Shown in pieces: positions 1-7,631 of a stretch of 64,000 nucleotides of DNA. The stretch covers positions 1 to 64,000 of the forward strand of contig JAJFKX010000004.1 of NCBI GenBank assembly GCA_021772985.1, in the 5' to 3' direction. The notes beneath the pieces were generated by a model that searched no databases, had not been told where the DNA came from, and saw only the letters and a program-made list of their open reading frames with translations. The first letter of the stretch is position 1. Each line of letters begins with the position of its first letter. Source of the DNA: Gammaproteobacteria bacterium (lineage in GTDB: Bacteria > Pseudomonadota > Gammaproteobacteria > Xanthomonadales > Wenzhouxiangellaceae). The position numbers and the translations under genes are program-made.

Positions 1-390
1 GGGACTTTCACCCGCAAGATTAAGGCCTTGTCGGCCGCTACCCTGACCCCATTGATTTCGGCGATGGAGACGCAATGGCAATATGTGTTTCCATCCAAGA
101 ATCGATCGGTCGACCCTCGTTCTGGCTGTGAACAGCGACATCATGTTCTGGAATCTGGGTTGCAGAAGGCGGTAAAAAGAGCGGCCGGTAGAGCAAATAT
201 TGACAAGCGTGTTACTTGTCATACCATGCGTCACAGTTTTGCTACCATGATGTTGGAAAACGGGATTAATATCCGTGTGTTGCAGGAGTTAATGGGGCAT
301 GCAGATGTGAAGACGACGGAGCGTTATACGCATGTCATGGACAAGGATATTTCACGTTTGAGTAGTCCACTTGAAGGGCTGGACTTGTAA
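1..390 (+). CDS. Integron-type tyrosine recombinase, C-terminal part (5' end outside window, possibly broken)
   Basis: This is the catalytic C-terminus of a tyrosine site-specific recombinase of the integron-integrase type. Visible hallmarks are WQYVFPS, VDPRSG, the HTMRH box (HxxR pair), GHADVKTTERYTHV with the nucleophilic Tyr, and the SSPLEGLDL tail. Family members cut and rejoin DNA at attC/attI sites. The frame is open from base 1, but the residues before WQYVFPS do not look like the family. A family-like stretch (LVGRYPD, compare LARKYPN) instead lies in frame 3 at about 27-47, after a TAA at 21-23. That suggests a frameshift between about 48 and 75 and an upstream nonsense codon. Recombinase C-terminus is secure; the pseudogene reading is an inference from remembered family motifs. 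Confidence 0.75.
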   Translation, partial: GTFTRKIKALSAATLTPLISAMETQWQYVFPSKNRSVDPRSGCEQRHHVLESGLQKAVKRAAGRANIDKRVTCHTMRHSFATMMLENGINIRVLQELMGHADVKTTERYTHVMDKDISRLSSPLEGLDL

Positions 391-473
391 CGGTTTATTT
401 TTGTAGATTCAGGAACATCTGGTATCTATGGAAAACGACTTTTATCACCATGAAAAAAGTGTCAGCGCTGTAG

Positions 474-500
474 GGTGTAATAACCGTAGGGCATTACACC
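474..500. repeat. REP-like palindrome
   Basis: GGTGTAAT at 474-481 is the exact reverse complement of ATTACACC at 493-500, with an 11-base spacer. The stem is preceded by TAG and the spacer contains CCGTAGGGC, giving the GTAGGGTG...CGTAGGGC pattern common in dispersed bacterial palindromic repeats. The family assignment is from memory; the palindrome is seen directly. Confidence 0.6.
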
Positions 501-548
501 ATTTGCGTAAGCAAAGCCAATGGGGAGCACAGCCAGATTGATCTTACT

Positions 549-577
549 GTTGGGGTTCGTTCCTCTCCCCAACCTAC
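549..577 (+). repeat. 29-bp inverted repeat, left copy, next to the toxin/antitoxin pair
   Basis: This element starts GTTGGGG and ends CCCCAACCTAC, so it can form its own hairpin (GTTGGGG/CCCCAAC). Its reverse complement recurs at 1182-1210 with a single mismatch (C562 against the complement of C1198). The two copies face each other and enclose only the toxin/antitoxin module. Confidence 0.8.
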
Positions 578-661
578 CGTGCCAACTCATCCTGAGGTCA
601 TAAATCTGATCATGGATTATGCCTTAGAAGTTGTATAAATTAGTTAAAGTATTGGCGTTAC

Positions 662-856
662 TTATAAACCTAAATCAGATATTACTTTTTCAAGTGGAAT
701 AGCTTGCTGCTCTTTTGCTTCCGCCTTTGCTGTTCGCAAGTCCATTAGATCTTCATAGTCATGCATTATGCTTGTTAATTCCTGGTATTCGTCAAAAGGA
801 AGAACGATAAATTCTTTTTTCCCTTCCTTTTCTATTATTTGTGGATGAAGTTCCAT
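662..856 (-). CDS. Type II antitoxin, Phd/YefM-like
   Basis: A 64-residue protein with the N-terminal pattern of Phd/YefM antitoxins: HPQIIEKEGKKEFIVLPFDEY, then DYEDLMDLRTAK, then an acidic/Gln-rich tail. Such proteins bind DNA with the N-terminal half and neutralise a partner toxin with the C-terminal half. The ATG at 856 has AAAGG seven bases upstream, just past the toxin stop. It follows the RelE-like toxin by only four bases on the same strand, so the order is toxin then antitoxin. The pair is bracketed by inverted repeats. Family assignment rests on residue pattern and partner, not a search. Confidence 0.8.
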   Translation of the reverse strand: MELHPQIIEKEGKKEFIVLPFDEYQELTSIMHDYEDLMDLRTAKAEAKEQQAIPLEKVISDLGL

Positions 857-860
857 AATA

Positions 861-1112
861 TTACCTTTGTATATATGTGTTTTTTCGATGCTTAATGCGA
901 TAAATTATTAGTTTATTACCATCTGTTTCGAAAAGAACCCTGTAATTACCAACGCGCATTCGGTATTCAGGACTGTAGTTTGTGAGTTTTTTGATATCAC
1001 CGGTCAAACCATTCTCAAGTGCCTTTATCTTTTCTATTATCTTTTTTGCTTCTGGTTTCTGTAGTTTTCTAAGATCTTTAATCGCCTTGGGCATTAATTC
1101 AACAATGTACAT
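861..1112 (-). CDS. Type II toxin, RelE/ParE superfamily
   Basis: About 83 residues with the RelE/ParE fold signature: YIVELMPKAIKDLRKL, then KKIIEKIKALE, then YRMRVGNYRVLFE and YRIKHRKNTY at the C-terminus. RelE-type members are ribosome-dependent mRNA interferases; ParE-type members act on gyrase. The C-terminal basic H-R-K...Y arrangement fits the RelE side, but this is inference. The ATG at 1112 is preceded in frame by a GTG at 1115, and GAGG lies at a distance that could serve either. It is first in a two-gene unit with the antitoxin downstream, the reverse of the common order. Confidence 0.82.
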   Translation of the reverse strand: MYIVELMPKAIKDLRKLQKPEAKKIIEKIKALENGLTGDIKKLTNYSPEYRMRVGNYRVLFETDGNKLIIYRIKHRKNTYIQR

Positions 1113-1181
1113 CACATTTTTGTCCTCATGTTATTTTGTGCACGTTCCTGACATTATCAAATCAAGGGGGCGACCAGAGCA

Positions 1182-1210
1182 GTAGGTTGGGGAGAGCAAC
1201 GAACCCCAAC
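1182..1210 (-). repeat. 29-bp inverted repeat, right copy
   Basis: This is the reverse complement of 549-577 with one mismatch. It starts GTAGGTTGGGG and ends AACCCCAAC. It lies about 70 bases upstream of the toxin start and may overlap the module's promoter region. Confidence 0.8.
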
Positions 1211-1272
1211 AAAACAACTACCCTCCACTAGTTTCACCCATTCTGTCCATAAGATATCTCACCAGCCCATAT

Positions 1273-1737
1273 TCACACACCACCCTTAAATCCATTCTGC
1301 CTCCAGGCTTCATAAATAACTGTGGCCACGGTATTGGATAAATTCAGGCTACGGCTTGCTGGTATCATTGGTACACGCAGACGATTCTGTTCTGGGATGC
1401 TTGCTAGTATTTCTGTGGGCAATCCGCAACTTTCTGCACCAAATAAGAATGTGTCATTTTCGCTGTAGCTTGTTAAGTCATAGCGTTGTTTGCCTTTGGT
1501 AGTTACCGCGAAAAATTGTTTGCTTGGTAGTTGGTCTAGACAATCTTGCCAGTTATTATGCACCTTCATATCGGCAAATTCATGATAATCCAGTCCAGAT
1601 CTAAGTAGTTGTTTGTCAGATAATATAAAGCCAAGTGGTTTAATTAAATGCAGCTTGGCCCCGGTGTTTGCGCATAGGCGTATGATGTTGCCAGTGTTGG
1701 GTGGGATTTCAGGTTGGTATAAGATTACGTTGAACAT
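1273..1737 (-). CDS. trmL: tRNA (cytidine/uridine(34)-2'-O)-methyltransferase TrmL
   Basis: TrmL (YibK) is a SPOUT-family methyltransferase that 2'-O-methylates the wobble nucleotide of tRNA-Leu isoacceptors. The 154-residue length is that of the minimal single-domain enzyme. Seen in order are the start MFNVILYQPEIPPNTGNIIR, the central LFGAESCGLP loop, and the C-terminal trefoil-knot segment with RVPM, SRSLNLSNTVA and YEAWRQ. The ATG at 1737 is clear. The comF-like gene lies 24 bases upstream on the same strand, so the two may be cotranscribed. Confidence 0.93.
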   Translation of the reverse strand: MFNVILYQPEIPPNTGNIIRLCANTGAKLHLIKPLGFILSDKQLLRSGLDYHEFADMKVHNNWQDCLDQLPSKQFFAVTTKGKQRYDLTSYSENDTFLFGAESCGLPTEILASIPEQNRLRVPMIPASRSLNLSNTVATVIYEAWRQNGFKGGV

Positions 1738-1761
1738 AGTGGTTGTAAATTGTGGTGTTTT

Positions 1762-2502
1762 TTAAGGTGCAGTAGAAAGGTCAAAATTTGCTGTGCTGCG
1801 CTGTATGATTGATGAAGGTAACGTTCTTGCGATTACCCAGCCGCTGATGGTTGTGGCACCTTGTTTGCGGATTACTTTGGCTAGTTCATTTAAGGTAGTG
1901 CCGGTGGTCATAACATCGTCTAATATTGCGATATGTTTTCCGGTTAAGTCTAGTGTGCAGTCGAAAGCATTACGGATATTCTTTTGTCGTTCCTTCCAGG
2001 GTAGTGCAGCTTGAAAAGGGGTGTTTCTATTTCGCTTGCAGGCATCTGCTAGCAAAGTTATTTTATAGACTTTAGCTATGCTTCGGCTGATTTCTAGGGC
2101 TTGATTAAAACCTCTTTCACGTAGTCGTTTTGGATGAAGCGGCATGGGAATAATAAAGTCTGGCAATTCTGTTGTGGTTAGTTTTTCGGTTAGTAGTTGG
2201 GCTAAAATCGGTGCAATGGCAAGGTTGGCTTGATATTTTAATGAATGAATCAATGCATTGACTGGGAAAGTATATTGTAGGGCCGCAATGCTTTGGGTAA
2301 ATGCAGGTGGTTTTTTTAGGCACGCACCACAGATATTTGCAGTTGTCACCGGTAATAGACATATTGGGCAATGGTTTTGTGGTAGTTGTGGCAAACTACG
2401 GCGGCATGCTTGACATAAATCATCGGTGTTAGATACTCCACAAAGCAAACAATTCTGCTGGGAAAATATTTGCGTGAAATTTAATTTTTTAGTCAGGAGC
2501 AT
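1762..2502 (-). CDS. comF: ComF/GntX-family phosphoribosyltransferase-like protein
   Basis: A 246-residue protein. The N-terminal zinc-finger region has CLLCG, CQAC, CPIC and CGAC pairs. A type I phosphoribosyltransferase domain follows, with the PRPP loop HIAILDDVMTTGTTL and the PMPLHPKRLRERGFNQA segment typical of ComF/GntX. These proteins are linked to use or uptake of external DNA in several bacteria, with the biochemical role unsettled. It is divergent from bioB with 74 bases between the starts, the usual neighbour of gammaproteobacterial bio operons. The name is by family; a role in competence is not shown here. Confidence 0.88.
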   Translation of the reverse strand: MLLTKKLNFTQIFSQQNCLLCGVSNTDDLCQACRRSLPQLPQNHCPICLLPVTTANICGACLKKPPAFTQSIAALQYTFPVNALIHSLKYQANLAIAPILAQLLTEKLTTTELPDFIIPMPLHPKRLRERGFNQALEISRSIAKVYKITLLADACKRNRNTPFQAALPWKERQKNIRNAFDCTLDLTGKHIAILDDVMTTGTTLNELAKVIRKQGATTISGWVIARTLPSSIIQRSTANFDLSTAP

Positions 2503-2576
2503 TTAATCTAGATCCGACAAGGGATCGTGGGTATGATGTGCACCATATTATAAATTAACATAGGAAAGATATTTGT

Positions 2577-3575
2577 ATGAATCAACTCACCACTGACTTA
2601 ACCGAGCAACAATCAAATCATAGCGCTGATGAAAGCGTAGGTTCGCTGCGTTGGAGTGTTGCTCAGATTCAGTCATTGTTGGATTTGCCATTTAATGATC
2701 TGATTCATCAAGCACAATTAGTTCATCGGCAATATCATAATGCAAATGAGGTGCAGTTATCGACCTTGATTTCAGTTAAGACCGGTGGTTGTCCAGAAGA
2801 TTGTGGTTATTGTCCGCAGGCGGCACGTTATCATACTGGTGTTGAAAATGAAGATATGTTGTCAGTAGATGAGGTGGTTAGTGCAGCAAAAGTAGCCAAG
2901 GAGCAAGGTGCTTCACGTTTTTGTATGGGGGCTGCTTGGCGTGGTCCGAAGCAACGTGATATCGATAAAGTGACAGAAATGATTCGTGGGGTAAAATCCT
3001 TGGGTTTAGAAACTTGTGCAACAATGGGCATGCTGAAACCAGGACAAGCTGAACAATTAGGTCAGGCCGGATTGGATTATTACAATCATAATCTTGATAC
3101 TTCCCCTGAATTCTATGAAAAAATTATTTCTACTAGAGATTATCAGGATAGGCTTGATACTTTAGGTGAAGTGCGTGAGGCAGGGATTAATGTATGTAGC
3201 GGTGGAATTGTCGGGATGGGTGAAACCCGCCATGCACGCGCAGGCTTAATCGCACAATTAGCAAATCTAGACCCTTATCCAGCCTCAGTTCCAATTAATA
3301 ATCTAGTGCAAGTTGAAGGAACACCGTTACATGGTACAGATGCACTTGATCCACTGGAATTTGTACGTACTATTGCGGCTGCACGTATTACTATGCCAAA
3401 AGCAAAAGTAAGGCTGTCGGCAGGTCGGCGTGAAATGTCTGAAGCAGTGCAAGCATTATGTTTTTTAGCTGGAGCTAATTCAGTTTTTTATGGTGATAAA
3501 TTATTAACCACCGGTAATCCTGATACTGCACGTGATCAAGCCTTATTTAAGAAGTTAGGACTTAGCACACAGTAA
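2577..3575 (+). CDS. bioB: Biotin synthase
   Basis: Radical SAM enzyme that inserts sulfur into dethiobiotin, the last step of biotin synthesis. The radical SAM motif CxxxCxxC is at Cys72, Cys76 and Cys79 ([12 protein letters not shown]). Likely [2Fe-2S] ligands follow in SRFCMGA, LETCATM, INVCSGG and the Arg of KVRLSAGR. The 332-residue length is normal for the family. ATG 2577 has AGGAAAG eight bases upstream, in the short spacer shared with divergent comF. It heads the bioB-F-H-C-D run on the plus strand. No BirA operator resembling the enterobacterial palindrome was seen in 2503-2576, so the mode of regulation is open. Confidence 0.97.
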   Translation: MNQLTTDLTEQQSNHSADESVGSLRWSVAQIQSLLDLPFNDLIHQAQLVHRQYHNANEVQLSTLISVKTGGCPEDCGYCPQAARYHTGVENEDMLSVDEVVSAAKVAKEQGASRFCMGAAWRGPKQRDIDKVTEMIRGVKSLGLETCATMGMLKPGQAEQLGQAGLDYYNHNLDTSPEFYEKIISTRDYQDRLDTLGEVREAGINVCSGGIVGMGETRHARAGLIAQLANLDPYPASVPINNLVQVEGTPLHGTDALDPLEFVRTIAAARITMPKAKVRLSAGRREMSEAVQALCFLAGANSVFYGDKLLTTGNPDTARDQALFKKLGLSTQ

Positions 3576-3579
3576 CGTT

Positions 3580-4758
3580 TTGCATTCAGATCTTATACAA
3601 CAGTTACGTGCTAGAGAACAAAATGGCTTGCTGCGTCGCCGGCAAACCTTAGAAGGCCCACAAACCAGCCATATTTCAATGGCTGGCCAAAAATTTCTAT
3701 CTTTTTGTAGCAATGATTATTTGGGTTTGGCCAATCATCCAGCCTTGATTGCAGCTGCTTGCGAAGGTGCACAACAATATGGTGTTGGAGCTAGTGCCTC
3801 ACATTTGATTAGTGGTCACTGTTTGGCTCATCAGGTATTAGAAGAAAAATTGGCAGACTTTGTTGGCTTTCCCAAGGCTTTACTTTTTTCCAACGGCTAT
3901 ATGGCTAATATTGGCATTGTTACCGCTTTGTTAGGGCGTGGTGATGCAGTGTTTGCCGACAAGCTTAATCATGCCTCACTTAATGATGCAGCGTTACTTT
4001 CTCGCGCAAAATTAATTCGTTATCCACATCTTGATTTGTCAGTATTGGCACAGCGTTTAGCAGCATCTAAGGCTAAGCGTAAATTGGTGATGAGCGATGC
4101 GGTGTTTAGTATGGATGGTGATATAGCGCCAGTTGCTGAGTTATTAGCGCTATGTGAGCAATATGATGCTTGGTTATTACTAGATGATGCGCATGGTTTT
4201 GGAGTGTTAGGTAAACAAGGCCAGGGCATCTTATTTTCAGATGATTGTTTTAATTTCAATTCGCCTAATATTATCTATATGGCAACCTTGGGGAAAGCTG
4301 CAGGGGTGCAAGGTGCTTTTGTGGCAGCGCAACCAGCAGTTATTGAAACCTTGATTCAATTTGCCCGTAGTTATATATACACCACAGCGACACCGGCATT
4401 GTTGTCGCATAGCCTACTAAAAAGCCTAGAATTGATTGCGCAAGAAACATGGCGACGCGATCAATTGGCACAACTAATTATAAAATTAAAACATGAATTA
4501 CAATCTTTACGCTGGAAATTATCTCCTTCTACTACCCCAATCCAGCCATTGATTATTGGCGACAGTAAGATGGCTTTAAAAATCAGTGAAGCTTTGCGTG
4601 CGCAAGGTATTTTAGTGCCATCTATTCGTCCGCCAACCGTGCCTCAGGGGAGCGCTAGACTACGAATTTCTTTATCAGCACTGCACTGTGAAGAGGATAT
4701 CGTACGTTTGACTACTGCTTTAATTGGATTGTCAAAAAGTAGTGATTTGTTGATATGA
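3580..4758 (+). CDS. bioF: 8-amino-7-oxononanoate synthase
   Basis: PLP enzyme that condenses pimeloyl-ACP with L-alanine. Visible are FCSNDYLGLANHP near the N-terminus, SHLISGH, LDDAHGFGVLG (cofactor-stacking and acidic residues) and ATLGKAAG with the PLP lysine. The frame gives 392 residues with a TTG start at 3580. The first ATG in frame (3679) would cut into the conserved N-terminus, so TTG is preferred even though no strong ribosome site precedes it. The gene lies four bases after bioB and overlaps bioH by ATGA, consistent with coupled translation. Confidence 0.95.
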   Translation: MHSDLIQQLRAREQNGLLRRRQTLEGPQTSHISMAGQKFLSFCSNDYLGLANHPALIAAACEGAQQYGVGASASHLISGHCLAHQVLEEKLADFVGFPKALLFSNGYMANIGIVTALLGRGDAVFADKLNHASLNDAALLSRAKLIRYPHLDLSVLAQRLAASKAKRKLVMSDAVFSMDGDIAPVAELLALCEQYDAWLLLDDAHGFGVLGKQGQGILFSDDCFNFNSPNIIYMATLGKAAGVQGAFVAAQPAVIETLIQFARSYIYTTATPALLSHSLLKSLELIAQETWRRDQLAQLIIKLKHELQSLRWKLSPSTTPIQPLIIGDSKMALKISEALRAQGILVPSIRPPTVPQGSARLRISLSALHCEEDIVRLTTALIGLSKSSDLLI

Positions 4759-5510
4759 ATGATGTTCATGTGGAGGTGATGGGAACTGGCCCCGACTTGG
4801 TATTGTTACATGGCTGGGCAATGCATAGTGGAATTTGGCGTAATGTGCGTGACCAATTAGCGCAACATTATCGGTTACATTTAGTTGATTTGCCGGGGCA
4901 CGGGTGTAGTTCAGCTTGTGAAGCTGCAAGCTTGGCGCAACTAGCAGAAACTATTGTGTCTGTCTTGCCTGAAAAAGCGATTATCTGCGGTTGGTCGTTG
5001 GGTGGTCAAGTAGCGATGCAGCTTGCCTTGCAATACCCGGCACAAGTTAGCCAATTGGTATTGATTGCCACGACACCTTGCTTTGTGCAACGCTCAGATT
5101 GGCAGTGGGGAATGAATGCGGCAACCTTGCAATTATTTGTTAATAATATGGCACAAAATTATAAGGCGACGATTAACCGGTTTTTATCCTTGCAACTGAG
5201 TGGCAGTAACGATAGTAATGTCGTGTTGGCACAATTGAGGCAAAGTTTTTTTGAATATGACCAGCCTGGCAGTAGTACCTTAAAGGCTGGTTTAGAAATT
5301 TTACGCTCAATTGATTTACGTGCTCAATTGGCTGAAATTAGCCAGCCAGTTTTATTGTTACATGGCGATAATGATGTTATTACTGACGCGGATGCCGCTA
5401 GGTGGATGCATCAACAATTGCCAAATTCTAAATTAGTTATATTTGCAAACTGTGGGCATGCCCCATTCTTATCTTATCCAGATCAATTTATAAGTTGTCT
5501 TAATGAATGA
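4755..5510 (+). CDS. bioH: Pimeloyl-ACP methyl ester carboxylesterase
   Basis: Alpha/beta hydrolase that removes the methyl ester from pimeloyl-ACP methyl ester and ends the disguised fatty-acid cycle. The triad is visible: Ser81 in GWSLGG, Asp in HGDNDVITD and His in NCGHAPF. HGWAMHSGIW supplies the oxyanion-hole region. The 251 residues match known BioH. The start overlaps the bioF stop (ATGA), and the end overlaps bioC by eight bases. Its place between bioF and bioC makes a biotin role much more likely than a generic esterase role. Confidence 0.95.
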   Translation: MNDVHVEVMGTGPDLVLLHGWAMHSGIWRNVRDQLAQHYRLHLVDLPGHGCSSACEAASLAQLAETIVSVLPEKAIICGWSLGGQVAMQLALQYPAQVSQLVLIATTPCFVQRSDWQWGMNAATLQLFVNNMAQNYKATINRFLSLQLSGSNDSNVVLAQLRQSFFEYDQPGSSTLKAGLEILRSIDLRAQLAEISQPVLLLHGDNDVITDADAARWMHQQLPNSKLVIFANCGHAPFLSYPDQFISCLNE

Positions 5511-6381
5511 CCAACACACTTTAGATAAACGTCAAGTACGCCGCGCATTTGACCGTGCAGCTAGCAGTTACGATCAAGCCGCAGTGTTGCAACATGAAAT
5601 ATGTGAACGAATGTTGTCACGCCTTGATTATATTAAATTTGTACCAGATGCTGTACTTGATGTTGGTAGTGGCACTGGTTACGGCAATAGTAAATTAAGA
5701 TTACGCTACCCTGATACACAATTATTGGCACTTGATATTGCCTTGGCAATGCATTTTCAAGCACGCCCTAATATACCTGGATGGAAAAAATGGTTACCAA
5801 ATTTTAGTAAACAAACAGATTATATTTGTGGGGATGTCGAGCAACTACCGCTAACAGATAACTGTGTTGATTTAGTTTGGTCAAATCTAGCGTTGCAATG
5901 GTGTAATAATTTGGAGCAGACATTTTCTGAAATTCACCGTGTATTACGCATTAATGGCTTATTTATGTTTAGCACCTTTGGGCCGGATACTTTAAAAGAA
6001 TTACGTCAGGCTTTTAGTCATGCTGATGATTATCATCATGTGAATCGTTTTATAGATATGCATGATATTGGTGATCTGCTAGTACATAACGGTTTTGCGA
6101 CACCAGTGATGGATATGGAATATATAACCTTAACCTACGCTGAAGTAATAGACGTGATGCGTGACCTTAAAGCTATTGGTGCACATAATGTAACTAAAGG
6201 TAGACGACGTGGTTTAATGGGAAAAAATATCTGGCAACAATCTATTCGCCAGTATGAAACTCTACGCCAGGCAGGAAAACTTCCCGCAACCTTCGAAATT
6301 ATTTATGGCCACGCCTGGAAACCACAGCCACGCACTTCAATTCTTACCCCGGAAACCAGAAGAGAAATTGGCCTTGAATAA
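5503..6381 (+). CDS. bioC: Malonyl-ACP O-methyltransferase
   Basis: SAM-dependent methyltransferase that methylates malonyl-ACP so it can enter fatty-acid elongation on the way to pimelate. Motif I is VLDVGSGTGYG, followed by LALDIA, CGDVEQLPL and VWSNLALQW, all typical of BioC. The N-terminal KRQVRRAFDRAASSYDQAA segment is also characteristic. It is 292 residues, slightly longer than the enterobacterial protein because of a basic C-terminal extension. It overlaps bioH by eight bases and bioD by eight bases. Confidence 0.95.
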   Translation: MNDQHTLDKRQVRRAFDRAASSYDQAAVLQHEICERMLSRLDYIKFVPDAVLDVGSGTGYGNSKLRLRYPDTQLLALDIALAMHFQARPNIPGWKKWLPNFSKQTDYICGDVEQLPLTDNCVDLVWSNLALQWCNNLEQTFSEIHRVLRINGLFMFSTFGPDTLKELRQAFSHADDYHHVNRFIDMHDIGDLLVHNGFATPVMDMEYITLTYAEVIDVMRDLKAIGAHNVTKGRRRGLMGKNIWQQSIRQYETLRQAGKLPATFEIIYGHAWKPQPRTSILTPETRREIGLE

Positions 6382-7051
6382 TGGAAAAGGATTTTTTATT
6401 ACCGGCACTGATACTGGTGTTGGTAAAACATTAGTTAGTTGTGCGTTGTTACATGCATTTGCCGCAGGTGATAACACGGTTATTGGTATGAAACCGGTGG
6501 CAGCTGGTTGTGAAAATGGCAAGTGGATGGATGTAGAACTATTAGTTGCCGCTAGTAATGTTATGGCGCCACGTGAACAGGTGAATCCATACGCATTGAT
6601 ACCACCGCTTGCACCACATATTGCTGCAAAACAAGCAGGTATTGAAATTGAAGTTGAAGTCATTTATCAGGCTTATTTAGCGTTGCAGTCTATGGCGGAG
6701 ATAGTGGTGGTTGAAGGTGCAGGTGGTTTTCTGGTGCCATTTAGTGATCGTTTCGATAGCTCTGATCTAGCACAAAAACTAGGTTTGCCGGTGATATTAG
6801 TAGTTGGCTTACGTTTAGGTTGTATAAATCATGCATTATTAACAGCTCAGGCAGTACGAGCTGCTGGATTAACTTTAGCAGGCTGGGTTGCCAATAGCAT
6901 TGATCCACAAATGTTGAAAATGGAAGAAAATATTAAAGCTTTGGAACAGCGTTTGGAGTGTCCATTAATTGCATATTTACCGTATATGCAACCAGTTGAT
7001 GAGTTGCGTAGTTCAGAGTTGTTGGATATTACCGGTTTGATTAAAAATTAG
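6374..7051 (+). CDS. bioD: Dethiobiotin synthetase
   Basis: ATP-dependent carboxylase that closes the ureido ring of dethiobiotin. The P-loop GTDTGVGKT sits about ten residues from the proposed start. GMKPVAAG and VVEGAGGFLVP follow. An upstream ATG at 6254 is open in frame, but it would add 40 residues encoded inside bioC with no family resemblance. TTG 6374, with AGAAGAG upstream and an eight-base overlap with bioC, gives 225 residues, the usual BioD length. That overlap length equals the bioH/bioC one. It is the last gene of the biotin operon; no hairpin terminator was found directly after it. Confidence 0.93.
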   Translation: MNNGKGFFITGTDTGVGKTLVSCALLHAFAAGDNTVIGMKPVAAGCENGKWMDVELLVAASNVMAPREQVNPYALIPPLAPHIAAKQAGIEIEVEVIYQAYLALQSMAEIVVVEGAGGFLVPFSDRFDSSDLAQKLGLPVILVVGLRLGCINHALLTAQAVRAAGLTLAGWVANSIDPQMLKMEENIKALEQRLECPLIAYLPYMQPVDELRSSELLDITGLIKN

Positions 7052-7115
7052 GCATCTTTCATATTATCTACCGTAGCGAGATCGTTCCTTGTCTGAATCT
7101 CGCAATCTCATTCCC

Positions 7116-7236
7116 GCGCTCCTGCGTGGGAATGCATACCAATATTACTGAATAGCATGCAACCTCTTTTTTAATTTTATTATGTAGTTATAGGTAAGTA
7201 CGCGTTACCACGCAGGAGCGTGGGAACGAGAAAAAA
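7116..7236. repeat. 121-bp direct repeat with inverted ends, copy 1
   Basis: It begins CGCTCCTGCGTGG and ends CCACGCAGGAGCG followed by TGGGAACGAGAAAAA. The 13-base ends are perfect inverted repeats, and the symmetry extends imperfectly to about 24 bases. The interior is AT-rich. This resembles a small MITE/REP-type element of the widespread CTCCTGCGTGGGAA class. Confidence 0.85.
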
Positions 7237-7342
7237 ACTCAATGTTTTCAGTGGTGCTTTTCCCACCATACCATTAGGCGCCAAATAAATTAGATGTATC
7301 ACGTTGAAATTATTAGGTAATTTCCTTAACTTAATGGCAGTG

Positions 7343-7464
7343 GCGCTCCTGCGTGGGAATGCATACCAAATATTACTGAATAGCATGCAACCTCTTATTT
7401 AATTTTATTATGTAGTTATAGGTAAGTACGCGTTACCACGCAGGAGCGTGGGAACGAGAAAAAA
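7343..7464. repeat. 121-bp direct repeat with inverted ends, copy 2
   Basis: Same orientation as copy 1. The two differ by one inserted A after CATACC and one T-to-A change in the CTCTTTTTT tract. The separation is about 106 bases. This near identity implies a recent duplication or ongoing homogenisation. Confidence 0.85.
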
Positions 7465-7631
7465 TTCAGGAAAAGGCTTGAGTGCCCCAACTCTTGTCTT
7501 ACCGGATGGATTAGAGCTTGAAAGATGTGGGTATCCTGATCCTCGTCGTGACAGACAGCGATGCTCGCTCACAGCCCAAAACTGTTGTTCAATTTAGGTA
7601 GAACAAAAGACTGTATTTCAATCCACCGCGA

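Larger units (their letters stand above)
391..661. other. Intergenic spacer with two palindromic repeats
   Basis: There is no convincing gene between the integrase and the antitoxin stop. The spacer contains a palindrome at 474-500 and the left copy of a long inverted repeat at 549-577. No tRNA or canonical attC site was recognised. Confidence 0.6.
7052..7631. other. Repeat-bearing intergenic region
   Basis: 580 bases without a supported gene. It contains two near-identical copies of a 121-bp element (7116-7236 and 7343-7464). The stretch 7465-7600 has a 40-codon frame ending in TAG that could be a gene remnant, but it matches nothing I recognise. Confidence 0.7.

Noticed and set aside
549-577. 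Possible integron attC sites at 549-577 and 1182-1210
   Set aside because: The GTTRRRY and RYYYAAC rules fail by one base (GTTGGGG, CCCCAAC), and no second pair of inner boxes is present. The gene side of the integrase is also wrong for a standard cassette array.
2503-2576. BirA operator between comF and bioB
   Set aside because: No TTGTAAACC-type inverted repeat with the right spacing is seen. The spacer is only 74 bases with an ordinary AT-rich stretch.
6254-6373. A 40-codon extension of bioD inside bioC
   Set aside because: It has no similarity to BioD. TTG 6374 gives the standard length and overlap.
7116-7464. Possible CRISPR array
   Set aside because: There are only two units, each about 121 bases with inverted ends, and no short regular spacers or cas genes.
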